The position numbers and the translations under genes were made by a program. A stretch of 64,000 nucleotides of DNA from Ampelomyces quisqualis. Taxonomy: Eukaryota > Ascomycota > Dothideomycetes > Pleosporales > Phaeosphaeriaceae. The DNA is taken from contig JAGTXZ010000014.1 of NCBI GenBank assembly GCA_018398575.1, positions 2,480,001 to 2,544,000 of the forward strand, written 5' to 3'. Shown here one piece after another: positions 45,031 to 57,252 of this stretch. A model generated the notes under the pieces. The model did not search any database. It saw only the letters and a list, made by a program, of their open reading frames with translations, and was not told where the DNA came from. Within the stretch, counting starts at the first letter, position 1; each line of letters opens with the position of its first letter.

Positions 45031-48000
45031 GTGGAGATTGTGGAGATTTCAGATATGTCATACCTTGAGCGGGCTGCAGCTCTCATCATAAGTTACTGCC
45101 TCTTTTAAATGTAGCTGCACTTGGTCAAGCCGCTACTTGAGCATCATAAGCGGGTGCATGTATGGGTTCGAGCAGCGATCGCCATCACCAAGCCAGTCCC
45201 AAGTACCAGTGATTGCATGATAGCAACCATTGGTACATGCATGACACTACTCAGCTGGACAGGGATGAGCTTGCCTGCGCTTCGACCATCATGCAAACCA
45301 GACCAGGCGATCGCCGAATGAATGTTGAGACAGCTGCGTACGTGCCAGCCTCGTGGGTCCATTGAGAAGCATGCGGGACGTCCGAAACTGGCTGGTACAT
45401 ACTGGCTAGCTGCATGATGTTCATAGCTTGTATTTCAGCCTGACAATACCATTATTAAAATACTACAAGCTAAAGTTGTGCCGGTCTGTGGCAGTCTTGT
45501 TATTGGGTTCGTACAGCGAGCAAGAAACGTGGAGACTCGAGAGGGAAGCGCCAGTATCCGAGTGGCAGCCTTCGTCACACCTGGAGTCATGTTGCCAATG
45601 GCCGATGAAACAGTTCCCGCTGGACACTCAGCCTTTCAAGATATAAAGTGAAAACGAGCTGAGCCAATCACTGACACGGTGGTTGATGTCGGCCGCGGTA
45701 GGTGCATGGGTACGCTGCGAGCACACCCGATTTCACAAGTGCTACGAAAACTCGTAATGCTACTCACTCAGTGCGGCTGTAAGAATGAGATTATGCAAAT
45801 CTTCGAGCGTGCTGCGTCATCAGCTCAAGTCTGGCAAACTCTCCATATGCAGCTCCAGGCGAAGGACGTGCAGACTGCTTCATCATTCGATACGTACGTT
45901 GGTCGCCGACCAAATCTGTAGGGACCATGGCTTGTGAAGTCGACCATGCTACCAAATCGAAGGTAACAAAGCAATTGCGGGGGTTGAAGCACCGTTACTA
46001 TTCAAGTCACCTCGACCTTGGGTTTGCCTGTAGGTGGTAAGATGGACTAGTATTGCTGGATCTCCAAGCTGACCGTGGACGGAAAGACAAACTTTGACGT
46101 GGTGTGGATCAGCTCCGATGTCCTTGATGGGTCGCTACTCTATGTGAGCGGTCATGGTCGCTCCAGGGATCGTCGATGGCGCGAATAATGGAGCTGAGAA
46201 CGAGCCTGGAGGTTCCAGGATCCACTGTAGGCCAAGAGAAAGCGACAGACTCGGCGTACTTAGCAGGGTGGACAGGAATCGTTTCCGTCGAAAGGTGGGA
46301 GGGGTAAGGGAGTGCCAGTGCTCGGTCAACCCGAAGCAATTGACACCCCTCGCTTAGCCTCGTCCTGGAACTATGCACGAGCAATATTTCTTCCTGTTAT
46401 CACATCACACCATTGCAGCAGCAGTTCCGTTTGTACGAAGATTTATAACGTTCTTGATGATCTGAGGTCGCACAGTGCACCGCTCATGGGGAGGGTGACT
46501 ACTCTACGGCATGCTACCTAGCATCTGGCACCACCAGCACATATGGCTGCAGCCCCAACCCCACCTTCGTGCATCTGCACGGAGCTCTACAGAACTTGCA
46601 GCAGTTGTAGGCTTGCACACCCAAATAGTCGACATTAGGCGGTTGAGCGCTCCGGAAGCCTCGATTCGGACAAGCCACCTCCTATCACGTTCCCAAACAA
46701 GCACCGCAGAATACCGGGCTCCGGCGAACTTGGGCGCCAGATTATCCCACATCCTCTGGATTGCTGCAGCAATAGGGGAGCTTAGAGACCGACGCTACAT
46801 CTCCGACCTCGTATATTCACTTCTTCTGCCTCGCCGAAGCTCCTTCACTAGCTCGATCAGGACCTCTCGCTTCCACACTCTGGTCAACGTGCTGTCAGAG
46901 CGGCGAACTTGGCCGTATCAATCCAGCCTACTAGCCCGTGAGCCTTCCGCGTAGGGCCGTAGGCGAAGCGGGAGCCTATGGAGCCGACCATTTTACGGGA
47001 TCGACGGCGCGCTGCCGCTCCAAACCTCGAGACTGGCCCTGTACCCGCGCACCCCCGCCAACCCATAAGGGATCTTGGGCGGGTGGTTGCCCCATCACTG
47101 AGCTACACTAACCAATACCTGGGGCTATCCCTCTTGCGTCGACATGACAACGTGGTTACTCTCTCGCCATTGGCAGAACTCTTTCATTGCTTTCTCCACC
47201 ACAGTCGCCGGCTACTGGTTGAGCGAGCTCGGCGTGCTTTGAGGCTTGCTCTCCGATTAGGATGCCCTGTTGGGTTGCTGACGACGCTTGAGAGATGTGC
47301 AAACCTATCTGGTACATGTAACATGCAACGCTAGGTTATTTCTTCACTCTGATCATGTCTACCCACGCAACTCGGACTCAGGGTGTGTCCGCTTTCGGCG
47401 ACATGCAGCCATGTTGGCGGGTTTACTGCCCTAACATGATAATAATGTGTTCTGATCTGATCTATTGTTTTGGCACGTATCAATCTACTTCTATCCAGCA
47501 TAAGCCTACCAACATGAGCACCGATCGCGGGATGTCAATTATCCGATAAGACAGTTTCAATATCTGCGATGAGACAGCGCGAAAATTACATGAAGCCGTT
47601 GGGAAAACCAATGGTCCGGACAACAGCTGCAGGGCAGACAGCCACGTACGCCTTTCGCCGAACTTGCAGATCTAGAAATGAAATCAGTCAATAGATGCCG
47701 TGAAAAGCACACGGTCAGCCTACCATGCTGGCCTAACAAAGCTGCATTAGACGTGCAGCAGAAGATCTACGCCGTTCGCCTTTGCCGACCATGGAGCTCA
47801 AGATTCACAGAAAAGGCAACGGATAGGCTCCCGACGTCATGCGTGTCCCGTCACGCCATAATATGCTGCTGCGTTCGTACTCGATCCCGGTGGTCGAGAT
47901 CCCGTTGCAATGAAAGCTGTTTTATTGCTTCGAAAAGTGCAAACAGGATCGGTAGCTTCGTAGTGGAGATGCTCCTCGCCCAATGAACTCCTGTACACGT

Positions 48001-50120
48001 TCGCGCGATAACCACACACCCTCCCCTCGTTGGCGAAAGCTGATGAAGCAGTGCATCTTTGTCATCAATATCGTACCTTCGACTTCTAAAGAGGCCCCAC
48101 GTACGGTGCAGCTTGACGTTCATATCACGAGGACAATCTTTGGCACAGCGGCACCACGATTGAGCGTCATGACCACCATTATGCTTTCAAAGATCAAAAT
48201 GAATCATGTACGAACGACTGTGCGTTTGGTGCAGGATAAGCAGCGTATCACAGCTGTAGAGAGGACTGCACTCGTTTTTCACATCTCCATGGGCCACATG
48301 CATGTCGCCCAACGTTCCTCACTGCGCTGTTGACGGACCACCGCACGCAAGCCTGCAGGGACAAGAGGCGGGAGCGTTTCTGACAAGACAGCAGTACACG
48401 TGTCTTAGCCAAACACCGGAGCAGTGGTGTAGTATCCGCTTGTCGCCGTTGAACGCTATGTGCGCCTCCTTGCATGGGGGGAGTAATAGCCATCCGCCAG
48501 ATCTCCACAACTGGCAGCTTGAATTGCTGAGCTACGGGAGTTTCTTAGAAGCCTTTGCTTGGCAAGGGCAGGTCGACCCCTTGCATATACGGAGTTGTCA
48601 GTGTTAGTTGGTATCCTGCAGGGCGATGTACAGTGCGGGCTGAAGCGAAGTGAGCTCGCAGCAATCACGTTTACATCGTGGCAATGCCTGAGCCGACTGT
48701 ATTATATCTCGTTTTGAGGGTGGTGTCTCACTGTTGGGCAGTGAGGATCTTGCTTAAGCAATGCGCCATCAGCCTCGACGTCCACAGGTTCTAGTGTGTT
48801 AAGCTTAGTTGGTAACGATGCAGTCCCTACCGAGCTGCACGAGTGTCCTTATAAGGATTCTTCAAGCTGATCCACGTTGATTGTATCTAAAAATAAATGT
48901 TCTGCATCAATTGGTAGCGTTCTCGCGGACTCTGTAGTCGTAACACCTGATGCTGTCGTTCGCTGGTGAAGGAGAGTATTGATGGAGTTGTATTGCCCCT
49001 TTAGAGAGAACGAAGACGAAGTTTCCCACTATTTATGCTCCAGAAATCTTTATGGTAATACATGTTTACGAGCAAATGCCTCAGCTCACGTTAACCAGTG
49101 ACTAGTTTGACTGGTAATTATTACTTCAGTCACTGCGCTGTGAAAGTACCGTCTCACGGCTTACTACGCCTTGATCGTCGAAGTATACAAGTTTGACATC
49201 TGCATCGGTGGTACAGTGGTAACATCAGCCGTCGCCATCAGTTACAAGCGGTATCACCCGCTGATGCTGCACACCTCAAGCCCACATGCCAACTAGGCAA
49301 CTGAACACAGGGGACAACCTACCTCACACGCACGAGCTCCAGGAGCCATTGAATGTCGCATAGGGTTTCTTCAACTGGCGGAAGAGCACTATCAGATCAC
49401 TTACGTGGCCCATTGAATAGGCACGATGCAGTTGATGCTGCAACACCGTAAGCCTGGAGCCGGGCCCGCCTACATACCCCAAGGGAGGTTGTAGAAGGCG
49501 TTCAACCAAATCAGTCAATCAATCAACTACGGCCTGATCATTCTCATTAAAAGTCACTCAACGCAATACTCTTATTTTTCAAGAGCACATAATTTTGAAA
49601 AAAAAATAGTTCAACTTTACAGCTTACATTGGCCACAACTGTCTCGGAAGCATCGGAAAGCCTTCACATCATACATGATCCCAGCAAGGCTTTTGTATAA
49701 AGCGACCCATTTTTCACCATGACGGGACTCTAGTATCCCAAGATGTAAAAAACACACGCAATTCAAGCTGTGCGGTGGGATCCAATCACTCTCGGCGTTT
49801 TGCCCCAGATCCGAATCGATCGCCCGACCCCGCACTGCATTTCCCTAGGTTCGGCGGACCAACCACCAGCGTGGAAACGTAAGCTTGACGCAGTTACCGA
49901 GTGCCGAATAGGCATTACTTTACTGTGTTTGAACTAGTGCAGGTATGGGCCGAGACTGGAGCAGAGTGGTGGTTTTGAGGGATGGCCACTTGATCAAGTC
50001 GTTACTTGGTCTTCTGTCAGCGCTGTTTCTGTCAATTATACACTTCCAACTGAAGGTTGCATTCATCTCATCACACTGGTCAAGCTCAAGGTCACAGCTC
50101 AACATCAAGAAGTGAACAAG
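45031..50120. other. gene desert, 5.1 kb
   Basis: No ORF longer than about 150 codons and none with a recognisable domain, splice-linked partner or codon bias. A GC-rich island lies around 46,930-47,110 and an AT-rich stretch around 49,560-49,620. I found no terminal repeats, reverse transcriptase or transposase motifs, tRNA or 5S gene. It may be old, degraded transposon DNA or hold non-coding RNA that cannot be seen by eye. The right end carries the promoter of the aldolase gene. Confidence 0.5.
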
Positions 50121-51118
50121 ATGGCTCCACCTTCGGCAATCGAGCCACAAACTGGCGATGAATCCAGGCCAAATACGACTGCACCTCTCGAGCCAGGTCT
50201 TGATGAGAAGAGAGGCAAGATGGAGACGCTGCAATTCCCCAAGCCCCCGAAGTTTGATGACCCTTATATGGAGCGGGCCTATCTAAAGGGAAGACTTGCT
50301 GCGGCGTTTCGCATCTTTGGCAAACTCGGCTTCGATGAGGGTGTAGCCGGACACATCACGCTCCGAGTAAGTACTCTGTGTTGGACATGATATATGAAGT
50401 AGGAATACCAACCATGACCAGGACCCCGTGAACCCAGAGCAATTTTGGGTCAACCCCTTCGGCGTCGCCTTCTCTCTGATCAACTCATCCGACCTCATCT
50501 TGGTCAATGCCGAGGGCAAAGTTATCGACGGCGGAGAAGTGCGATTGCTCAACACAGCTGCGTACATGATCCACCATGCCGTGCACACAGCCCGGCCCGA
50601 CGTCATGTGCGCCGCACACTCCCATTCGATATACGGCCGTACATTCTGCGCACTGGGCCGCAAACTCGACACGATCACGCAAGACAGCTGTGCTTTCCAT
50701 GACGACCACGTCGTGTACGACAGCTTCAATGGCGTGGTGCTAGCGGCCGAGGAGGGCAAGAACATCGCCAAAGCACTGGGCGACAAAAAAGCGGCACTGC
50801 TGCAGAACCATGGGTTGCTTACTGTAGGCACGTCGATTGAGGAAGCGGTGTTCTGGTTTGTGAGTCTCGAGAAGTGTTGCCATGCGCAGTTGATGGCGGA
50901 CGCAGCGGCGGGGGGACGAGGGGAGCAGACGATCAAGATTGCCGAGGAGGATGCGGTGTATACTCGCAAGACTGTCGGCAGCCCGATCGCTGGTAAGATG
51001 CACATGTGCTGCTGGCATGCCGGTGAGATTCAATTGCTGATGTTGTGCAGGATGGTTCTCGGCAAAGCCGCTGTTCGATGTCATTCACCGGGAAACGAAT
51101 GGAGGTTATCTGGCGTGA
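50121..51118 (+). CDS. class II aldolase/adducin-domain protein
   Basis: Three exons: 50121-50366, 50422-50992 and 51051-51118, introns 55 and 58 nt, 294 residues. The ATG at 50121 was chosen; the upstream in-frame codon is a GTG. The domain begins ERAYLKGRLAAAFRIFGKLG and GVAGHITLR, followed by DPVNPEQFWVNPFGVAFSLI. Metal-binding histidines appear in CAAHSHSIYGRTF and LLQNHGLLTVG. Relatives are zinc-dependent sugar-phosphate aldolases or epimerases, or non-catalytic adducin heads. Fungal members of this size are mostly uncharacterised. No signal peptide is seen, so a cytosolic location is likely. The last exon supplies only 22 residues (WFSAKPLFDVIHRETNGGY), a conserved end of the family. 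Confidence 0.9.
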
Positions 51119-51400
51119 TGATGGAAGTGGGAATACTGGGTAGACTCGGTAGATTCGTTGCAGACGTGTTTTGTAACATGTTGCTCAGCAGTCCATAGCC
51201 ATACTCGGTACGGCAAGGCTGACATGCCGGTGGTGTCATAGCGTCTGGACCAGCAAAGTTCAGAAATTGCTTCCGTTGAACTGGCAGGACACGTGATCCC
51301 GCGTCTACAAGCACGTCCTGTTGCGCACCATTCCCCCACACGCCACAGTAGCACAGGCGGCCTCGCCCTGCGCGCAAGACGCGAGAGCTCGTTGGCGGCC

Positions 51401-53666
51401 ATGGCCCGGGGTCCTGCAGTCGTGGTCATCGCCAGGTAATGCGCGACTCGACGCCATCCCGGCGCGTGGACAGGCTGACGCTCCCCCAAGACACGGCGCC
51501 CGGCTCGATGCTGCCGACAAGACCTGGCATCTCACCTCTCCCACGCCCTACGATCCGCCTCTCACCTACGGCGGCTGGTCGCAGGGAAAGGCCCTCGGCC
51601 TCCGCATCGCCGCTCTGCTGCACCAGCGCGACACGGAGCAGGCCGAGGCGGAGGCGGCCCAGAGCCCGGCCGACGGCGACGTGCAGCCGCCCAGCAAGAA
51701 GCGCAAAATCGTCATCCACTCCAGCCCCTACCTCCGATGCGTGCAGACGAGCACGGCGGTGGCGGCGGGCATCGCCCAGTTCCAGCGCCCCGCGCCCTCG
51801 CCTGCCCGAGCGCCAGATGCAGGGCCAGAAAAGACGGCGCCCGCGCCTGCCCAACGGCCAGATGCTGGCCCAGAAAAGACGGCACCGCCCGCAAAGCCCC
51901 AACCGCCCACCAACTACACATTGCAGCCCTCGACCCTCGGCCCGCTCGCAGACCCCAAGCCCAACACGCTCCCCAAGACGCGCACCGGCCCAGACAAGCT
52001 CCTGTTGCGCATCGATGCCTTCCTCGGCGAATGGCTGTCTCCAGACTACTATGAGGACATCACCCCGCCCCCCAACTCGACGTTGATGGTGGCGGCCGCC
52101 AAGGCAGACTTGCTGCGGAGAGGCGATTCGATGCTGGAAATGTCCCACACCCCGACCAGCAAGGGCTTCTTTCCGGGCGGATGGGTGGCCAAGGGTGCTG
52201 CTGTCGCCCGTCGCCAGGACAGCCACCACACAGCACGCCCTGCACTGAGAAGTCTGGCCTCGGTATCCCCCTTTCGAGAACGCGCCAGCAGCCAGGGCAG
52301 CGCGCCACTTCAGCGAACGCGGTCGAGGGAAAATGTCGCTTCGCTTGCTCCACCAGTCCTCCGAAGCGTGCCAAGTCGCAACTACGAGCCGCCCACCCCT
52401 TCCTACTCCGTCTCCCCTGCCGACCCCATACCTCGTGGCTACTTCGCGCATGCTCGAGAGGCTTGCCTCGACGTCGACTTCCAATGGGACAGTATGCGAC
52501 CACCGCAGGAATGGGGAGATGGCGGAGAATACGGAGACGAATGGAGCACAATGCACAAGCGCTTTCGGAGAGGCTTGGCAAGCATGATGGAATGGTACAG
52601 AGCGCATGGCGCGACCCCTCCGAAGCATCAGATCCCCGGCTTCATGTTCAGAGAACCTCTGAGGTTGACGCCAGTGCCGGCTGCAAAGAAGCCAACTGAG
52701 CCTTTCCCCTCCTTTGATGGCGGCATGCACACTGGAGAGGACGAGGAGCTTGTCCTCATACTGCTGACGCATGGTGCTGGATGCAATGCTTTGCTTGGGG
52801 CCATAGCCAACCAGCCTGTCCTAGTCGACATTGGCCTTGCTTCACTTTCCATGGCAGTGCGCAGAGACGTCCCCAGGGCGCCGATAGAACCCACGATCCA
52901 CGAACGACGACTCTCAGTCGTAGATCCGGGAATGGCCGAGACATACGACATGAAACTCATGGCCTCTGTCGACCACCTCAAGCCGTCGAGCGACCCGTCG
53001 AAACTTCCGACGCAGTCGCAAGCCAACTCACCAGTCGTCACGCCGAGTCCTTCGCTTGAGTCTCGGAGGCGGGTCTCAGGGTCTCCGGGGGCGAATAGTC
53101 CTGTTGATTCACCCTTCTCAATCGGAGATCCGTTCAAGAACTGGGGCAGCTCACTTGGCAGCGCACGACGGACCATGAGTTCAGGTTCGAGTAAGTTGTA
53201 TACACAGAGCAATCTCAACCCTGGCAGCGCATCAGCATCAGCAGGAGGATTGTGGTCCAGCCCCAAGTTGCCGCCAGCTGCAGGGCCTGGCATCAGTGAT
53301 GGAACATCAAATCCTGCCGCGGAAATGCTTCTCAATTTCTCGATGCAGCAGCCAAAGCCGAAGCCTAGCGCCACCAGCACCTCCAGTACAAATGGCGGAA
53401 ACATACCATCTTTAGATGGCGCTTGCGACATCACCAATGGCCTCATGAAGCTGAACACCAACGAAGAAACGGAAATCAGTGACAGTATTTCTCCCCTGAC
53501 GAAAGCACACAACAGAATTAGCAACACTAGCTCGGGTGTTCTCTGGGGCGCGAAAGCACCGCCAAAGAACAACGTTGGACTCTGGGGTCCGCCACGATTG
53601 GATGATGTGTATGAGCATGGTCGCGGCCCGAAGAGGCGATGGACAATGACTGAGCGGGAAGACTAG
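51401..53666 (+). CDS. histidine phosphatase superfamily (phosphoglycerate mutase-like) protein
   Basis: Two exons: 51401-51435 and 51491-53666, intron 55 nt (GTAATG...CCCCAAG), 736 residues. The intron splits the catalytic motif: exon 1 ends VVVIA-R and exon 2 begins with HGARLDAADKTWH, giving R12-H13-G14. Without the splice the motif would be lost, which supports this model. DPPLTYGGWSQGKALGLRIA and IHSSPYLRCVQTS (the second Arg) follow, and the distal His is in LLTHGAGCNALLGAI. A Pro/Ala insert near residues 130-180 holds two near-identical PDAGPEKTAP repeats. The C-terminal third is Ser/Pro-rich and disordered. The superfamily acts through a phospho-His intermediate; the substrate here is unknown. 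The long disordered parts suggest regulation or a scaffold role. Confidence 0.88.
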
Positions 53667-54285
53667 TTGTAATGGGATCGGACGTGAGAATGGTAAAGAG
53701 ATGCATCTTGTCCCGGCAGACGTTGTGCGGATGTCTTAACCCTATAATGAGATACGAGGCCTGTCACCACGTGACATGATTCGACACGTGGTCAAACAGG
53801 AAGGTCTGACAAACAATAATTATGTGCACATATCGTGAAATTGATCTGTCTTCTCCGAGCTAGGATTTACTTCACGATGCCCTTCAAGGAATGGAATGAC
53901 GCAAGCTCACGAGATCACCAGCCAATGCGGGCCATGGCCATTTCATTCCACAATATATACCGCAATGACCCAGCCCACCATTTCTTAACGCTCACCCAAC
54001 CTGCACAGATCATTAAACTATCATCATCAAAGCTTCTTTACTGTCGCTTGAAGCGACGTTGATTTATCGCAAAAGCCGCGCCCACCGCGTTACGCAAGGC
54101 TTTGGGACCCTTCGCCCCACTGTCCGCCCCCGCAACCGAGACTAAGACACATCACTTGCATCACGCTGTGGACCGATCGTTGTTGTGATTCGACGAGGGA
54201 GCCGGACCGTTTCGTTGACGAGTGTCTCGACAAGCTGGAAGGCTGATCATTGACTTTTGCACCAACTATTCATGACGGATTCACC
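53667..54285. other. intergenic, 619 bp
   Basis: 3' flank of the phosphatase gene and promoter of the GRAM protein gene. It contains the CACGTG inverted repeat listed separately. No gene was seen. Confidence 0.45.
53766..53792. repeat. inverted repeat ACCACGTG / CACGTGGT
   Basis: ACCACGTG (53766-53773) and CACGTGGT (53785-53792) form a perfect 8-bp inverted repeat with an 11-nt spacer. Each arm holds a CACGTG box. It is 494 bp upstream of the GRAM protein start and 100 bp after the phosphatase stop. Confidence 0.6.
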
Positions 54286-55280
54286 ATGTCTGTAAAGTTA
54301 GTACACTCCCCCTCTTTTCTTCTACCCGTTCTACTGTTTCCCAGAACTTCTGGTACTGTATTTGTACACCCAGTACCCCAAAGATATTCTGGGATCGCAC
54401 CATGAAGTCGGGATCTGGGGAAACGAAGACGGCAAAGTCTAACCGTAAACGCAGCTGGGTTATGCTTAAGGATGGCGGCGGGTACACACCTCTTCCCGGC
54501 GAACAAACTCTCTTCCAATCCCCACCTCGAACCACACTCTCGTTGCAGACTAGCCATCGACTGCCACCGAGCGAGTCATATTCGCAGCAATGCAAGTCTG
54601 GCGTTGTGTACCTCACAAATCGACGAGTAGGTCGACCGAAAGCCGGGCTCAGAGGTCTTGCTAACGGTAGCTTCCAGATCATCTACCTCCCCGTCTCACC
54701 TACATCAGCCCTCCAATCCTTCGCCGTACCTATCCTCAACATTGCCGACTCCCGCGTAACAGCACCATGGTTCGGCGCAAACAAGTGGATGGCCCTCATA
54801 CAGCCCGTCATGGGCGGTGGCATACCATCGCAACACGCTGAGCTGGACATGGTCATGGAGTTCAAGGAGGGTGGCGCATTCGACTTTGCAAGCATATTCG
54901 AGCGACTCAAGGAGCGCTTACGGCAGGCAGTCGATGTCGCTCGAGAAAGTGGCGCAGATACCGCTGAGGGAGGCGTCACCATGAACAATGTTCATCTGGA
55001 TGATCTGCCTGCATACGAGGACAGCCGGCGGGATACAAGAGTGCCTGACCCCCTACCAAGTCCGCCACGGGACAACGGCAGGTCGAATGCAGCTGGAACA
55101 GGCCCGCCGGCTATCGCCGCGCCACAACCCACGAGCCCGCAGCATTCGAGTCCGATGACAAGTCCACAGGCGGTGAACTTCCAGCCACCGTCAGAACCGC
55201 CGCCGGGCTATGAGGAGGCGCAGAGGGAGAGTGTGGTGGAGGAGCTGGAGAGACAAGCGAGGAGGCTGAGTAATGATTGA
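54286..55280 (+). CDS. GRAM-domain WBP2-like protein with PPxY motif
   Basis: Three exons: 54286-54296 (11 nt), 54455-54626 and 54678-55280, introns 158 and 51 nt, 261 residues. Splicing the tiny first exon gives MSVNWVMLKDGGGYTPLPGE, matching the usual start of this family; the next in-frame ATG (54402) gives an unrelated Lys-rich start. The second intron (GTAGGT, branch GCTAACG, TTCCAG) is 51 nt without a stop, so retention would keep the frame. Removing it joins GVVYLTNRR to IIYLPVSPTSALQSF, the GRAM signature. The domain ends near residue 130. The C-terminus is Pro-rich with PPPGYEEA, a PPxY ligand for WW domains such as those of Rsp5-type ubiquitin ligases. Human WBP2 is a WW-binding co-activator; the fungal role is unknown. 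Confidence 0.85.
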
Positions 55281-55792
55281 TGCATGTTAGCATGAGACTG
55301 GGGCGATCAGCATGGCGTTTGGGCACGGATGGGACACGCGGGAGATATCATATACGAGCGCAATCAGCTTGGGCGTTGGAAGCAGTAAGAACTCAGCTTC
55401 ATTATTGCAAACCCACGTGCCGTCTCCGCAGACTAACATGTGAACTCCCCAAATCCACAGGGGCCGAGCACGCCGAACGACTGGAACCGCACATGATGCG
55501 CCAAACACGGCCCACTCGCCGCGTGAAGACCACGCGCACATGATCCTTCTCTCTCCATGGGCTTCTCTAACATGTGAAACACGCTGCTTTTATCGCATGT
55601 GAAAAGGATGACGCGCCCCCACAAATCCACTAGGCCAGAAGCGGAAGATGCCTCGGTGTTCTGCTGCATGACCTCTAAGCTCTCGGATGCAAACGAGGCT
55701 TTTCCTCATTCCTTCTCTCCTGAGATCAGTGAGCTTGTATACGTTTCTGGTTGACCCCATCTTTGAGAATACGAGATTGAAAAGTGTACATT
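55281..55792. other. intergenic, 512 bp
   Basis: Promoter of the thiolase gene and 3' flank of the GRAM protein gene. Nothing else recognised. Confidence 0.45.
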
Positions 55793-57252
55793 ATGGCGAA
55801 TCAGGCTCCTAACAAAGGTATGTGTTGATGGAGGAGATGAGGCGCTGTCGGATGGAGGGCTGACGACGATGATGCAGCTCAAGAGCGCCTCTCGCAGGTT
55901 GCGGACCATATGAGCGGTGCTACGGGGTCGTCGAGTAAGAAGGGAAAGGCGGCGGTGCTGGAGAAGAATCCCGATGATGTAAGTACATTGTAGCGCTGTT
56001 TGGTGATGAGGTCGCGGATCGAGCAGCCGGCGACGATGGATGCGAGGCAACTTCATCAAGCAATTAGAAGTACTGTGCTAACAGCTTGTAGATTGTAGTC
56101 ACATGTGCCCTTCGCACTGCCATTACCAAAGGTGGAAAGGGCGGCTTTAAAGATACTCAAGCGGCCGACCTCCTTCATGGCGCCTTCAAGGCCCTCATCG
56201 AACGCTCCAAGATCGACCCCAGGCTTGTCGAAGACATTGCCGTTGGTACCGTGCTTGCGCCAGGTGGTGGTGCAACCGAGTTCCGTGCTGCTGCCCTCGC
56301 CGCTGGCTTCCCTGTCACATCTTCGTGCAAGTCTTTGAACAGACAGTGCTCGTCTGGCCTTCAAGCGTGCGTCGACATTGCCAACGCTATCAAGTCCGGC
56401 ATGATTGAGATTGGCATCGGCGCGGGCGCTGAGAGCATGTCCACACAATACGGACCAGGCGCAGTGACGGAATTCTCCGAGCTCCTCGAATCCCACAAGG
56501 AATCTGCAAACTGCAAGGTCCCCATGGGTGTCCTCTCAGAACAAATGGCCAAGGCCAAGAACATCCCCCGCAGCGAACAAGACGCCTTTGCCGCATCGTC
56601 GTTCCAAAAAGCCATCGAGGCGCAAAAGCAGGGCCTCTTTGACGAGGAAATCGCCCCCTTGACAGTCAAATGGACGGACCCCAAGACGAACGAGGAAAAG
56701 ACCATTACCGTCGCCAAAGACGACGGCGTAAGAGCAGGCATCACGGCCAAATCCCTGGGTGAAATCCGCCCCGCCTTCGCCAAAGACGGCTCCATCCACG
56801 CAGGCAACGCGTCGCAAATCTCCGACGGCGCCGCCGCCGTCCTCCTCATGAAGCGCTCCACCGCACTCCGCCTCGGACAATCCATCATAGGCAAATTCGT
56901 CCAGGCGTCTGTCGTCGGCGTCCCGCCGCTCCTCATGGGCGTAGGCCCCGCAGCGGCTATCCCGCCCGTCCTGCGCAAAACAGGCCTCTCCACGCACGAC
57001 GTGGATATCTGGGAAATCAACGAGGCGTTTGCTAGCCAGTGCTTGTTCTGCGTCAAGGAGTTGGGCATCGATGTGAACAAGGTTAATCCCAAGGGTGGGG
57101 CCATTGCGTTTGGACATCCGTTGGGCGTCACGGGCGCGAGACAGGTTAGCACGCTGTTGACGGAGCTGCGGAGGACGGGCCAGAAGGTGGGCGTTACGAG
57201 TATGTGTATTGGGACGGGGATGGGCATGGCTGCTGTTTGGGTGGCGGAGTAG
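55793..57252 (+). CDS. POT1: 3-ketoacyl-CoA thiolase, peroxisomal
   Basis: Three exons: 55793-55817, 55878-55978 and 56092-57252, introns 60 and 113 nt, 428 residues. The N-terminus holds RLSQVADHM, which fits the PTS2 nonapeptide except that the last residue is Met instead of Leu/Ala/Phe. The thiolase active-site Cys is in SLNRQCSSGLQACVDIANA. The second signature is NPKGGAIAFGHPLGVTGARQ with the catalytic His, and the C-terminal Cys sits in SMCIGTGMGMA. NEAFASQCLF completes the core. The enzyme performs the last step of peroxisomal beta-oxidation, splitting 3-ketoacyl-CoA to acetyl-CoA and a shortened acyl-CoA. The length is normal. Intron 2 is longer than most in the window. The symbol is by analogy with yeast. 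Confidence 0.93.

Noticed and set aside
46511..47334. Two plus-strand ORFs of 147 and 118 codons in the gene desert
   Set aside because: No domain, no linkage by splice signals, Arg/Ser/Leu-rich composition typical of GC-rich non-coding DNA.
54402..54454. ATG at 54402 as start of the GRAM/WBP2-like gene
   Set aside because: It gives a Lys-rich, unrelated N-terminus. Splicing from the 11-nt exon gives the family start and uses a good branch site (GTCTAACC).
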